From Halosimplex pelagicum (GTDB taxonomy: Archaea; Halobacteriota; Halobacteria; Halobacteriales; Haloarculaceae), in the NCBI RefSeq assembly GCF_013415905.1, contig NZ_CP058909.1, forward strand, positions 1,302,001 through 1,366,000: DNA of 64,000 nt. The letters are read 5' to 3'. The notes under the pieces were generated by a model. It did not search any database and was not told the origin of the DNA. It was given only the letters and a program-made list of their open reading frames with translations. Positions within the stretch are counted from its first letter, which is position 1; each line of letters starts with the position of its first letter. A program made the position numbers and the translations under genes. Shown here in pieces: positions 17,068 through 24,675 of the stretch.

Positions 17068-17320
17068 ATCTATCTCTGTTCGCACAAGAATTTGTACGTT
17101 TCTGCCCTATTAAATACTTACGTTGGGTATTCAGTCAGGCAACAGTCACGGAGATTGTGGCACGGAGCGTACGCGATTCACTCCCGCCCTGCTCAGTCCT
17201 CGGTTCCAACAGAGCGTCGGAACACTCGTCCTTCGCGGGAAGGGCGGGATTCTCTCGCTGTATCAAGATAGTCGATAAAAATCCCCAATTCACGAGAATT
17301 CGATTTCAAATTCGTTCTTC

Positions 17321-17623
17321 TTAGTTCGGTGCTTCGAGATAGGGTTCGAGCGCGTTAACGATGGTCTGGACGAACGATTCTTCGAGTCGGCCCTGCCGTC
17401 GAACGATCGCGGCGTGTTTCGGCGATGCCACCGCCCACGGTGAGGCGTAACTCTGCTGGGGCATCCCACCCTCGATCCAGTCGGCGTCGTCGTCAGCGTG
17501 ACCGTCATGTGCTACTCGTCGCCGAACGGGTGGCTATCGTTGTTCAGGATCAGCCACGGGCGCGGATTTTCATCTGACTTGAACGGATCCGGCCCCAGAC
17601 GACATCCCTCGTTGGTAGCTCAT
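17321..17623 (-). pseudogene. PemK/MazF-family toxin, frameshifted relic
   Basis: Pieces of one protein lie in different frames: a start MSYQRG overlapping the antitoxin stop (ATGA at 17620-17623), then GPDPFKSDENPRPWLILNND to HPFGDE and a stop, then a tail DADWIEGGMPQQSYASPWAV to LEPYLEAPN and TAA. At least two single-base deletions (in the GDVVWGPDP region) and one stop break it. The segments match the PemK/MazF toxin fold (RPWLILNN strand, SPWAV loop). The toxin is therefore inactive while the upstream antitoxin frame remains open. Confidence 0.75.
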
Positions 17624-17814
17624 CCGGTATCCGCGTCGTCGACGGCGTGTTCCAGCCACTCGTCCATATCTTCCTCACCGAAGCGGTCGTTTGCGGTGCG
17701 TGTGCTCTCAACCAGGCTCGTGTAGGCGGCCACCTCGTCTGCTTCTCCGATTGCCCAGTAACTGTCGGAAGATGGAGCTCCTGCGCTTTCCGTATCGCGG
17801 TTGACCGCAGCCAA
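17620..17814 (-). CDS. antitoxin left beside a dead PemK toxin
   Basis: A 64-residue acidic protein with SSDSYWAIGEADEVAAYTS and EEDMDEWLEHAVDDADTG, the pattern of small haloarchaeal antitoxins paired with PemK/MazF toxins. The only start in the frame is a TTG at 17814, 6 bp after the stop of the next TA pair, so an original ATG may have been lost. If still made, it could act as an orphan antitoxin or be a relic. Confidence 0.5.
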   Translation of the reverse strand: MAAVNRDTESAGAPSSDSYWAIGEADEVAAYTSLVESTRTANDRFGEEDMDEWLEHAVDDADTG

Positions 17815-17820
17815 ATCTGT

Positions 17821-18162
17821 TCAGGTGGTGATGTATTCGACCAACTGGCTCGCCACATCCTCAGTTCGCTCGTCGACGAGCGAGGTCAGGTAGTGGTCGA
17901 CATCCGCAGCACTGGTCAGCGTCGCGAGCGACCACGGGAGGACGTGGCTTCGTTCTCCAAGTGGGTCGCCCTCGTAGTCGTCGTCTTGGAGCGTGAGTGA
18001 TTCCTCGTGATAGGTCTTCGTGGAAATCAAGACAGTGATAAGTTGCACCCCGTGGTTCGGGAACTGCGGGGTTCCCAGCACGAGCATCGGGCGACCCTTC
18101 TCCGAGAGTGGATCGCTCGCCCAGATGATGTCGCCGCGTGCTAACTCCTCGAACGCAGTCAC
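17821..18162 (-). CDS. PemK/MazF-family mRNA interferase toxin
   Basis: A 113-residue protein. The opening FEELARGDIIWASDPLSEKGRPML and the following strand VLGTPQFPNHGVQLITVLI match the MazF/PemK barrel (GDI start, RP, then a hydrophobic strand). LPWSLATLTSAADVDHYLTS forms the C-terminal helix region. Such toxins cut mRNA. Its start overlaps the end of the upstream antitoxin by 4 bp (ATGA). It appears intact, unlike the relic just downstream. Confidence 0.8.
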   Translation of the reverse strand: MTAFEELARGDIIWASDPLSEKGRPMLVLGTPQFPNHGVQLITVLISTKTYHEESLTLQDDDYEGDPLGERSHVLPWSLATLTSAADVDHYLTSLVDERTEDVASQLVEYITT

Positions 18163-18518
18163 TGTACCTGCTCCATCTCGTCAGTCCGAAGCTTCTCGAG
18201 ACGCTCTGTGCCGTACTGGTCGTCCGCAGTCTCGTGGTGTCGGTGGAGTTGGTAGGCCGATTGGAGCCGTTCCTCGTCGTCTGTGATCGCCCAGTACGGG
18301 CGCTTGTGTCGGACGAGACCGCGTTCTTTTAATCGCGAGAGGATCGCACTGACAGCGTCTGTCTCCAGTTCGAGTCGGTCGGCGACCGTTGCTGCCTTCC
18401 ACGCTCGGTCGTCGTGGTCGTCAAGGAACTGCACGATCCGCTCGGTGTCAGTTCGCTCCTCGAATTCGTCGGGATCGGCGTCCTCGAACTCGTCGATATC
18501 GATGGTGCCGCCGGACAT
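18159..18518 (-). CDS. winged-helix antitoxin of the PemK pair
   Basis: A 119-residue protein from the ATG MSGGTIDIDEFEDADPDEF. Residues about 25-85 form a winged helix (RIVQFLDDHDDRAWKAATVA, DAVSAILSRLKERGLVRHK, RPYWAITDDEE). The C-terminus is acidic and helical. It lies immediately upstream of the PemK toxin with a 4-bp overlap, so it most likely neutralises the toxin and represses the operon. The frame could begin 22 codons earlier, but that part is rich in His/Gln and lacks support. Confidence 0.7.
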   Translation of the reverse strand: MSGGTIDIDEFEDADPDEFEERTDTERIVQFLDDHDDRAWKAATVADRLELETDAVSAILSRLKERGLVRHKRPYWAITDDEERLQSAYQLHRHHETADDQYGTERLEKLRTDEMEQVQ

Positions 18519-18594
18519 AGAGTGGTGTTGGTGGTGTTGAAACATAGCTATTTGGACTGTTTGGTTCGTTGGGTTGCGTCTCACCTAATTCGAG

Positions 18595-18672
18595 GTGGAG
18601 GCCCCGCCCTCAAGGAGCGTCGGGCTTCCGGCCCCGGCGGAAGCACAAGCGAGTAGGGTGGGGAGGAAACCG
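18595..18672 (+). repeat. orphan IS1341-type right-end-like sequence
   Basis: GTGGAGGCCCCGCCCTCAAG through GGCTTCCGGCCCCGG to AGCGAGTAGGGTGGGGAGG. It resembles the right end after tnpB at 19962 (CCCTCCCCGC, a hairpin, then GAGCGAAGTAGGGGGGG). Here it lies upstream of that tnpB, with no tnpB of its own. It looks like the footprint of an earlier element. Confidence 0.5.
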
Positions 18673-18752
18673 ACCCGGTACTAATCAGCCGCCGGACTGT
18701 GGCCTGCTAACTCCCAATCATTAAGTAACCACGACTAGACATATGAACCATC

Positions 18753-19961
18753 GTGGAGTACCGTCGAACCGCCGTTATCAAGCTCGACACGCCCGAAGGC
18801 GCGGATACGCACCTGCGGGAGACTGTCGAGCAATTCAAATACTGTGCCAACACCGCGAGCGAGTGGTGCTGGCACGGCGACGACGGCTACCACGTCACAT
18901 CCAAGGCGAAGGCCGACGATGCGCTGTACGACCAACTCCGTGAGGACACGGAGTTGACCGCGAATCTCGTCCAGAAAGGGATTCATCAGGCTGTCGAAGC
19001 CATCAAAAGCTGTGTCGAACGGCTCAAAAACGACCAAGATACGTCCCGTCCGACGTTCTCGGCAGATACCGCTATCTACGACAAGCGAAGTGCCACGTTC
19101 CACCGTGACCGCGTGTCGCTGTCAACGCCGGACGGCCGAATCGAGTGTGACTATATTCTGCCCGACGATGCCGACCTACCGCCGACGAAGTACGTCGCCA
19201 ACGAGGACTACGAGTTTCGGCGGGCAACACTGCATCGACGCGACGGCGACTGGTATCTCCATGCGTCGATGCTCAAAGAGGACGACGACACCGACACCAC
19301 GACCGAGCACAGAACAGTCCTCGGTGTGGACCTCGGTGTGAACCAGCTCGCAGTCGCTTCGACCGGACAGTTCTGGTCGGCAGACGAGTTCAACCACTGG
19401 AAACGCGAGTACGAGAACCGGCGTGGCGACCTCCAACAGTGCGGAACGCGAGCGGCACACGAGGCGATAGCAGGCGTCGAGCGCAAAGAGGACGGACGCT
19501 TCGAGATGTTCCTGCATCGTGTCGCCAACGAGATCGTCGCCGAAGCCGCCGAACACGACTGTTCGCATATCGTGTTCGAGGATTTGACCGACATCCGTGA
19601 GAGCGTCCCACAGACGTCGTGGCACCATCTCTGGGCATTCCGTCGGCTCTACGAGTATGTCGCCTACAAAGCCAGAGAGCAGGGTGTCGAAGCCGTCCAA
19701 GTAGATCCACGGAACACCTCGAAGCGATGTTCGACCTGTGGGTTTACCCACGACGACAACCGCAACGGCGAGGACTTCGAGTGTCAGGACTGTGGCTACC
19801 AGAACCACGCCGACTACAACGCTTCCAAGAACATCGGCCTGCAGTATCTCCGGCGTCGGCAAAACGCAGACGACGGAGGCGCACCCGTAGACGTGCGCTT
19901 GAATCGCGGGACGCTGACCGTGAGTGGAGCGTACAATCTTCCCGCCACATCTGAGGCGTAG
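18753..19961 (+). CDS. tnpB: TnpB RNA-guided endonuclease, element C
   Basis: A 402-residue protein with GTG start. The RuvC triad is complete: D193 in VLGVDLGVNQLAV, E276 in IVFEDLTDIRE, D354 in NHADYNASKNIG. The zinc site is C326/C329 (CSTCG) and C344/C347 (CQDCG). It is a different subtype from element B: the N-terminus is the short MEYRRTAVIKLDTPE form, close to element D (32075). No tnpA neighbour is present. The stop is followed at once by a GC-rich right end. It looks functional. Confidence 0.92.
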   Translation: MEYRRTAVIKLDTPEGADTHLRETVEQFKYCANTASEWCWHGDDGYHVTSKAKADDALYDQLREDTELTANLVQKGIHQAVEAIKSCVERLKNDQDTSRPTFSADTAIYDKRSATFHRDRVSLSTPDGRIECDYILPDDADLPPTKYVANEDYEFRRATLHRRDGDWYLHASMLKEDDDTDTTTEHRTVLGVDLGVNQLAVASTGQFWSADEFNHWKREYENRRGDLQQCGTRAAHEAIAGVERKEDGRFEMFLHRVANEIVAEAAEHDCSHIVFEDLTDIRESVPQTSWHHLWAFRRLYEYVAYKAREQGVEAVQVDPRNTSKRCSTCGFTHDDNRNGEDFECQDCGYQNHADYNASKNIGLQYLRRRQNADDGGAPVDVRLNRGTLTVSGAYNLPATSEA

Positions 19962-20038
19962 AACGGGAGTCCACGCGAAAGCCCTCCCCGCAACGAGCGA
20001 GCGGGGCCATTGCCCCCGAGCGAAGTAGGGGGGGTAGT
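19962..20038 (+). ncRNA. right end / candidate omega-RNA of element C
   Basis: Contains the hairpin CCCCGC-AACGAGCGA-GCGGGG (about 19987-20006) and a second GC pair of blocks, CCCCCGAG and GTAGGGGG. TnpB guide RNAs run from the tnpB 3' end into this end, and the guide comes from flanking DNA, here the 3' end of the gene at 20039. Transcription is not shown by the sequence. Confidence 0.45.
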
Positions 20039-20329
20039 TTACTTGGCCTCCGCGTCGGTGTCGCGGGCCGCTGTCCAGCCGCGGTGGAAGACAGCGAGCT
20101 GCAAGTGCGAGTCGAAGGCAGTGCCGCTCGGGTCGTGAACGAACACGCAGTTCTCGGGAACGAGTGTGACGATGTCCGCGTCGACGAGCTCGTCAACTAG
20201 GCGACGGGCCGTCGCGTCGTCAATGTCCGCCGTCGCAACGCTTTCGACATCGTGGTCTTGGGCAAGCAATTCGGTCTCGAGCTGTTCGTGGTCGACACTT
20301 GTGTCGTCGAAGGGATCTGGACCTGCCAT
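20039..20329 (-). CDS. hypothetical acidic protein
   Basis: A 96-residue acidic protein, MAGPDPFDDTSVDHEQLETE, with a small winged-helix-like part (DDATARRLVDELVDADIVTL) and a strand-rich end (AFDSHLQLAVFHRGWTA). The family is not recognised. It lies downstream of OB-fold gene copy 2 on the same strand, and its stop abuts the right end of TnpB element C. The 174 bp between 20330 and the duplication hold a short minus-strand scrap (ISQKDILFINTVAVIGYRD) that may be another gene remnant. Confidence 0.55.
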   Translation of the reverse strand: MAGPDPFDDTSVDHEQLETELLAQDHDVESVATADIDDATARRLVDELVDADIVTLVPENCVFVHDPSGTAFDSHLQLAVFHRGWTAARDTDAEAK

Positions 20330-20614
20330 GGTGAATCACGCGGCGCGCGCTGTCGCGCGCTGCACGCCTTCTGGCGCGGACAAACAAGTCGTGCTGTACG
20401 GGTCAATCCGGACGTAGGTCGCGATAGCCGATGACGGCGACGGTGTTGATGAACAGGATGTCCTTCTGCGAGATTCGTGTTGGCGGGCTCTACTCAAAAC
20501 TGAGGTCGTGGCTGCGCGCGCAGCGACGACTGGAAGCGAGCACGGAGCGGAGGGTGGGGAGGCGGGGTCGGGCCGGTCCGGCACCGAATAAAAAACGAGA
20601 GTGGTCCCTCTGCC

Positions 20615-21430
20615 TTACTCGTCCCACCACCGTCCGCGATCCGGGAATTCAACCTTGGACCAGCCCGTGACGGCTACCGAGACGCGGCCCTCGTACCAGC
20701 TCTTCTCGACCTCGCGCAGTCGCACCGTCTGGCCTTCTTCGACCCACGGTTGGTCACTCTTCTCCCAGATGGTGAACTTCGTCCGCCCCGAGTCGTCTTC
20801 GATCAGCCCCACTTGACACACTGCCGGGCTCTGGGCATCCCACAACTGCACGACCGTTCCTTCGATGTCAACCGTCGACCGTGGCACCTCCTCGAGCGTC
20901 TCGATCGGGACAGCCACTCCGGGTGAGGCGTGCAACTCCTCTTTGACCAGCAACGCCGCGTTCAGCATATCCACGCCTTCGGCGACCTTCTGTGCGAGCC
21001 GATACGCCGCCCCCGCCCTGGAACGCTCGTCCAGTTCCTCCGCGATCTGCGCTGCGCGCTCGTTCACTTCTGCCAACTGCTCCTGGCTCAACCTGGTCCG
21101 TGGATCTTCAGGGAGCTCTTCCGTCGCATAGCGCGTCTGTGACCCGACTACCTCACGCGTCCGCTCTTCTCGGTCTGAGGACTGCCGTCTATCCAGCCGC
21201 TGGCGTGTGCTTCGAATTTCGTCTTCCCGCGCTCTGAACTTCTCTTCGCCTTCCAGCGTCATGCCTTCCGGCCTGGCCTCCGGGTGATTCGTATCGACCT
21301 TCCCCTGTATCTCCTGGTCGACCGACCGCCGTAGTTCCGGCTGCTCGTCGACCACCGCCTCGTCGTCCGTATTGTATTCAGGATGCGTTTCGACCGAAAC
21401 TTCATTACCGAATCGCGTTTCACTAGACAT
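20615..21430 (-). CDS. OB-fold single-strand-DNA-binding-like protein, copy 2
   Basis: A 271-residue paralogue of the protein at 3928-4737. The middle (PELRRSVDQEIQGKVDTNHP) and the OB-fold segment (STVDIEGTVVQLWDAQSPAV; VRLREVEKSWYEGRV) are nearly the same, while residues 1-30 differ (MSSETRFGNEVSVETHPEYN). The OB loop reads FTIWEKSDQPWVEEGQT instead of FTSWTKSDPKLVQEGDH, so ligand contacts may differ slightly. A role in ssDNA binding is family-level inference. Keeping two intact copies with matching leaders suggests both are used. Confidence 0.8.
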   Translation of the reverse strand: MSSETRFGNEVSVETHPEYNTDDEAVVDEQPELRRSVDQEIQGKVDTNHPEARPEGMTLEGEEKFRAREDEIRSTRQRLDRRQSSDREERTREVVGSQTRYATEELPEDPRTRLSQEQLAEVNERAAQIAEELDERSRAGAAYRLAQKVAEGVDMLNAALLVKEELHASPGVAVPIETLEEVPRSTVDIEGTVVQLWDAQSPAVCQVGLIEDDSGRTKFTIWEKSDQPWVEEGQTVRLREVEKSWYEGRVSVAVTGWSKVEFPDRGRWWDE

Positions 21431-21524
21431 TGGAGCTTCACCAAGTTCCGAAGGCGCTCACGCGCCGCCACCGTGATGCTGCTACATCGCGGTTTTCCGA
21501 CGACACGTCCGACGAGACACAACT

Positions 21525-21578
21525 GCGCGCGCTCGCTCGCGCCTTCGTTCGCGCCCCTCGGGCGCGACGAGCGCGCGC
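21525..21578. promoter_or_regulatory. nested GC hairpin in the leader of OB-fold gene 2
   Basis: Same structure as at 4833-4886: outer arms GCGCGCGCTCG and CGAGCGCGCGC, inner CGCGCCC and GGGCGCG with a CTC loop. Confidence 0.55.
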
Positions 21579-22025
21579 TTTCGAGGACCCACCAGCCAGC
21601 ACCGCGCGCCGACCCGCCCGGAGCGCGCGTCCAGCGGAGTCCCCGTTTCGCCCGCGACCGCAACGACGTCCGTCGCGGGGCGGAGCGTCCCGGAAGCCTC
21701 CGGAAGTCCGGGACCGAAACGGGAGACCCGCTGGCGCGAAGGCACATGCACTTTAGCCCGGTACGGGCGCTCGCGGTGCGGAGAGCGCCCGCACGCCCGG
21801 AATGGTCAGTCGCGAGCGACGCTCCGGGCGCGAAGCGGCGAGCGGGGCGGGCCGGAACGAAGTACAGAGTACAGCCAAACTGTCACGCGTGCTGGAGACC
21901 ACCGAACAAGCGATCTCGAGATCAGTGCGATTCAAGCGGGATCGCCCAGGTTACATCATTGACACTGGGTCCTGACAGCAAGATTTATTCGTCACAACCG
22001 CCAATTTCCTTCTAAGAGGAATCAG

Positions 22026-22298
22026 ATGTCTAAATCAATCGACTCTCTGAGTGAGGTTGTCCGGGCTGCTGAAGAGGTGACTGAAGAGTCGATTGAGGGT
22101 CCTGTCGTCTCGGCCATTCACGCCAGCCTAGATGATTCCGATCGCGCACGGATTCTGGATCTCTACGACGAAGGAGCCATCGCCGAGCAGACCGCTCGCC
22201 AGCTCCTTGGAGACGAAGATTTTGAAGACGCTGTCGAGATGGCACGTGGCGCCGATACGATGCTCTCAGGCGATACAAGCCGTTTTATGACCGAATAG
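22026..22298 (+). CDS. antitoxin of a PIN-domain pair
   Basis: A 90-residue acidic protein, MSKSIDSLSEVVRAAEEVTE, with a central segment RARILDLYDEGAIAEQTARQ that resembles the helix-turn-helix of UPF0175-like antitoxins. A GAGGA ribosome-binding sequence sits 5 bases before the ATG (22016-22020), unusual strength for a haloarchaeon. The PIN-like toxin frame follows 31 bp after its stop, so the two form a probable toxin-antitoxin operon. Confidence 0.65.
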   Translation: MSKSIDSLSEVVRAAEEVTEESIEGPVVSAIHASLDDSDRARILDLYDEGAIAEQTARQLLGDEDFEDAVEMARGADTMLSGDTSRFMTE

Positions 22299-22328
22299 CT
22301 GTTTAATCCAGAGCTCACTTCGAAGTAA

Positions 22329-22931
22329 AGACGAGGAGGGACTGCTATCCATCGAATCATTGCAGATACTGACGCATTAATCGCATATGCACGATTGGAT
22401 TGCTGGCCAGCAATTCGGGAAAATCTGGGTATCACGACGACGACAACCTGCTATCGGGAGTTGAAGCTGCACTCACAGGGAACTGATAGCTTTGATGCGG
22501 GGAATCAACAAAGAGCTGATGCCGCACAGCGAGTTTTAGACACACTTGATGCCGACGAGAGCCCGCTTGACTACGAATTCTGTGGATCGATTCAGGAGGA
22601 AGGAGAGTGGAGCGTCGCTGAGATGGTGAAGCAGAATTTGGATACTATCGAGATCATCCTCATGATGGATCGCGGCGACACTGAAATGGCAGATGGTGGC
22701 CGATCCTACGTTCGTCGCCAACTCGATCTCAAGGATGCCGGGGTCGCCATGCCGTCTCTCGGGGTTCCGATCGGCCTTCTGGCCCAACAAGGGATCCTCT
22801 CGGAAGATGAGGCTTGCGTCAATATCAATGAGATCGCCGAACGGGAGGGGTGGACCAGTCGTAACGCCCTAAAACGAATCTGGGAGGGTGTCCCGCTTGA
22901 CTGCGATCAGGAACCAGAGTTCATCGAGTAA
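22329..22931 (+). CDS. PIN-domain toxin without a standard start codon
   Basis: The frame opens after a TAA at 22326 and encodes about 200 residues. The PIN opening HRIIADTDALIAYARLD is clear, with a further acidic set in TTTTTCYRELKLH, MDRGDTEMADGG and a C-terminal helix-turn region (EREGWTSRNALKRIWEG). No ATG, GTG or TTG lies upstream of the first catalytic Asp (22365). The first TTG, at 22395, would remove it. Either a rare start such as ATT or ATC is used, or the start was lost and the toxin is off. The end is secure. Confidence 0.6.
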   Translation, partial: RRGGTAIHRIIADTDALIAYARLDCWPAIRENLGITTTTTCYRELKLHSQGTDSFDAGNQQRADAAQRVLDTLDADESPLDYEFCGSIQEEGEWSVAEMVKQNLDTIEIILMMDRGDTEMADGGRSYVRRQLDLKDAGVAMPSLGVPIGLLAQQGILSEDEACVNINEIAEREGWTSRNALKRIWEGVPLDCDQEPEFIE

Positions 22932-22997
22932 TCGAGAATCGGCCATCTCAGCACAGTTGCACATGGCCAAGAGTCGAGAGTGGGTTCTGAACCAGAG

Positions 22998-23384
22998 TCA
23001 AACGATCGGTTCGATGGCGATATGGTTGTGCTTGAGGCGAGGAGCCTTCGCGCGACCTTCCTCGACGTACTCAATGATATCGAGACGGGCGAGCTTCTGA
23101 AGATCGCGGCTGACAACCCCCTTGTCGTAGCCTAAATCGTCAGCGAGAGCACGAACCGAGTCGGGCTCATTCTCTTGCAGGTAATCGAGCAGATCGAGGC
23201 GACGATCGTGGAAGACATCCTCGGCGCGTTCCCGGGCGAGGACGAGTGTGTCCGGGAAGCCGTGCTGCGTGAGCGTTTCCGAAAACGCAGCACGGTACTC
23301 CAGGCGGTCATCGATATTTGCCTCCTCGCTCTGGAACTCGTTCGGATCAGACACCGAGGATGGCGGCTCTTCGAATTCAGACAT
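22998..23384 (-). CDS. winged-helix DNA-binding protein (HVO_A0114-like)
   Basis: A 128-residue protein from the ATG MSEFEEPPSSVSDPNEF. The winged helix spans about 65-125: RLDLLDYLQENEPDSVRALA, DLGYDKGVVSRDLQKLARLD, then the wing IIEYVEEGRAKAPRLKHNHI. This matches a family common on haloarchaeal plasmids and often placed beside toxin genes. It converges on the PIN toxin gene at 22329. It may be a transcriptional regulator or an antitoxin-like repressor. Confidence 0.75.
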   Translation of the reverse strand: MSEFEEPPSSVSDPNEFQSEEANIDDRLEYRAAFSETLTQHGFPDTLVLARERAEDVFHDRRLDLLDYLQENEPDSVRALADDLGYDKGVVSRDLQKLARLDIIEYVEEGRAKAPRLKHNHIAIEPIV

Positions 23385-23748
23385 ATTCAATACTTCCTTA
23401 CCGTTGTTAGAACTGCAACAGATAAGAGCGTTTCGATGCCACGAATAGCTGGCGTTTTAGGCGATATTCTATCATCGATAAGACGAACCGGAAAATTTAT
23501 GTTATTGGGGATACGTTATATGGGTAGGAGCATCTCTGCTACGCCGGCCGGCGCTCTACCCACCTACTGTCTGAGTAGCGGCCTTCTGTACCGTGAAATG
23601 ACTAGGCCCCTGACCACCACCTTCGTGGACTGAAAGGGCGAGGCCTTCCATTGGACCCCTGTCGCCGTCCACAGATCGCCGATTACTACCCGTCTCTGAT
23701 TCCAGTCCAGCACCGCTCACTCAGTACCTGCAAATATCCCGCAACCCG
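23385..23748. other. intergenic region with a decayed dispersed repeat
   Basis: No gene seen. AT-rich sequence (23480-23520) probably holds the promoter of the winged-helix gene. Around 23611-23700 lies CGTGGACTGAAAGGGCGAGG, a decayed copy of the repeats at 5141 and 5955. Confidence 0.45.
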
Positions 23749-23919
23749 TCACTCAGTCTCGAGTGCTGCGTAGATATCCCCGTGGCGGCGTCCGTCAAGC
23801 GCTCCCATCTCGAGGGCAATTTCGTGGCGTTCGGCGTCGCTCTCAGCGGCCTGATACCGCTCGTACAGCTGGCGGACCTCGTCGTCAACGGCCGTTGATG
23901 AATCGGTGCTGGACGCCAT
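23749..23919 (-). CDS. small partner (probable antitoxin) of the Doc toxin
   Basis: A 56-residue peptide, MASSTDSSTAVDDEVRQLYE and on to DIYAALETE. It is helical and acidic, with no DNA-binding motif. It lies 33 bp downstream of the Doc gene on the same strand. Classical Phd-Doc operons have the antitoxin first; here the only small partner is second. Antitoxin function is inferred from position and size. Confidence 0.55.
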   Translation of the reverse strand: MASSTDSSTAVDDEVRQLYERYQAAESDAERHEIALEMGALDGRRHGDIYAALETE

Positions 23920-23952
23920 CGTTCTACCAGAGATACTCGGTGTGTCCCTTTA

Positions 23953-24396
23953 TTAGTTGCGACGAGCACATGCGCGGAAGTAGATGACTGCAGTGTCTAT
24001 GTCGACAGCGGCTTCGTCAGTTGCGAAGCGATGCAAGAGGGCTCGAATTTCATCACCGTAGTCGAACGTGTATCCGTTCAGCATGTAGAAGACGACCACC
24101 GTACGGAGTGCTGTCCGCTTGTTTCCATCGACGAACGGATGCTCCGCAACGAGCAATCGCATCAGATGGATCGCTTTTTCGTGGATCGTCTCGGGTACCT
24201 CTCCGAAGAATCCCGCTGAGATGTACTGCAGCGCGGATCGAATCGCGTCCTCCGACCGAACGCCTGGTTCCGTAATGTCGCCCTCTTCCACGATCTGTTC
24301 GTGGAGATCCAGGACGAGTTCGGCAGAGGGATACGCGATGTCGTCAGTCACACGCCGGGGGTTCTCACGCTGTCCGTTAATCGCTTCCGCAACCAT
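23953..24396 (-). CDS. doc: Doc-type (death-on-curing) Fic toxin
   Basis: A 147-residue protein from the ATG MVAEAINGQRENPRRVTDD. The Doc version of the Fic motif, HPFVDGNKRTAL, is at 86-97. Doc proteins phosphorylate elongation factor Tu in bacteria; the archaeal target is presumably EF-1-alpha (inference). The length fits the compact Doc family rather than full Fic proteins. The frame is open for 55 codons further up, but composition there is not coding-like. The 279-bp gap upstream (24397-24675) has no gene. Confidence 0.85.
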   Translation of the reverse strand: MVAEAINGQRENPRRVTDDIAYPSAELVLDLHEQIVEEGDITEPGVRSEDAIRSALQYISAGFFGEVPETIHEKAIHLMRLLVAEHPFVDGNKRTALRTVVVFYMLNGYTFDYGDEIRALLHRFATDEAAVDIDTAVIYFRACARRN

Positions 24397-24675
24397 CGTC
24401 CTCAGTTTGTTTCGGTGTCGACAGCAGATGAGGGCCGAGGATACGCAGAGCACACTCGGCTGGGAAGGTTCAAGTGCGAGACCACGCATGGAGTTTGGGG
24501 TGTAGTGCTGTCCTGGCTGACTGAGGCGAGGTTCGTTCCGGGAACCGCGTGGGATTTCCATTGTGGCCCACCTGTTCTCTGTAGACCGCTAATCCTCTCC
24601 CAGCAGAAACGAACCGCTAGGCCCGACCTCGAGACGTGATCGAAAAATGTCGTTTCGGGAAGTACCCACACCCAT

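Larger units (their letters stand above)
15641..17140 (-). mobile_element. IS1341-type element carrying tnpB and a small upstream ORF
   Basis: The right end holds the hairpin CCGCGCCGTAAACGGCGCGG (15645-15664). No tnpA (Y1 transposase) is present, so mobility would need a transposase supplied in trans. The left boundary is approximate: AT-rich sequence at 17075-17130 then changes to GC-rich hairpin sequence (17155-17270). Confidence 0.7.
20504..21854. repeat. segmental duplication, copy 2 (OB-fold gene plus leader)
   Basis: Counterpart of 3821-5097. Order and strand are the same, so the copies are direct repeats about 16.7 kb apart and could recombine to delete or circularise the segment between them. 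Confidence 0.85.

Noticed and set aside
15141..17270. tnpA (Y1 transposase) near element B
   Set aside because: No HUH or catalytic Tyr motif was found. Only the 41-residue ORF precedes tnpB.
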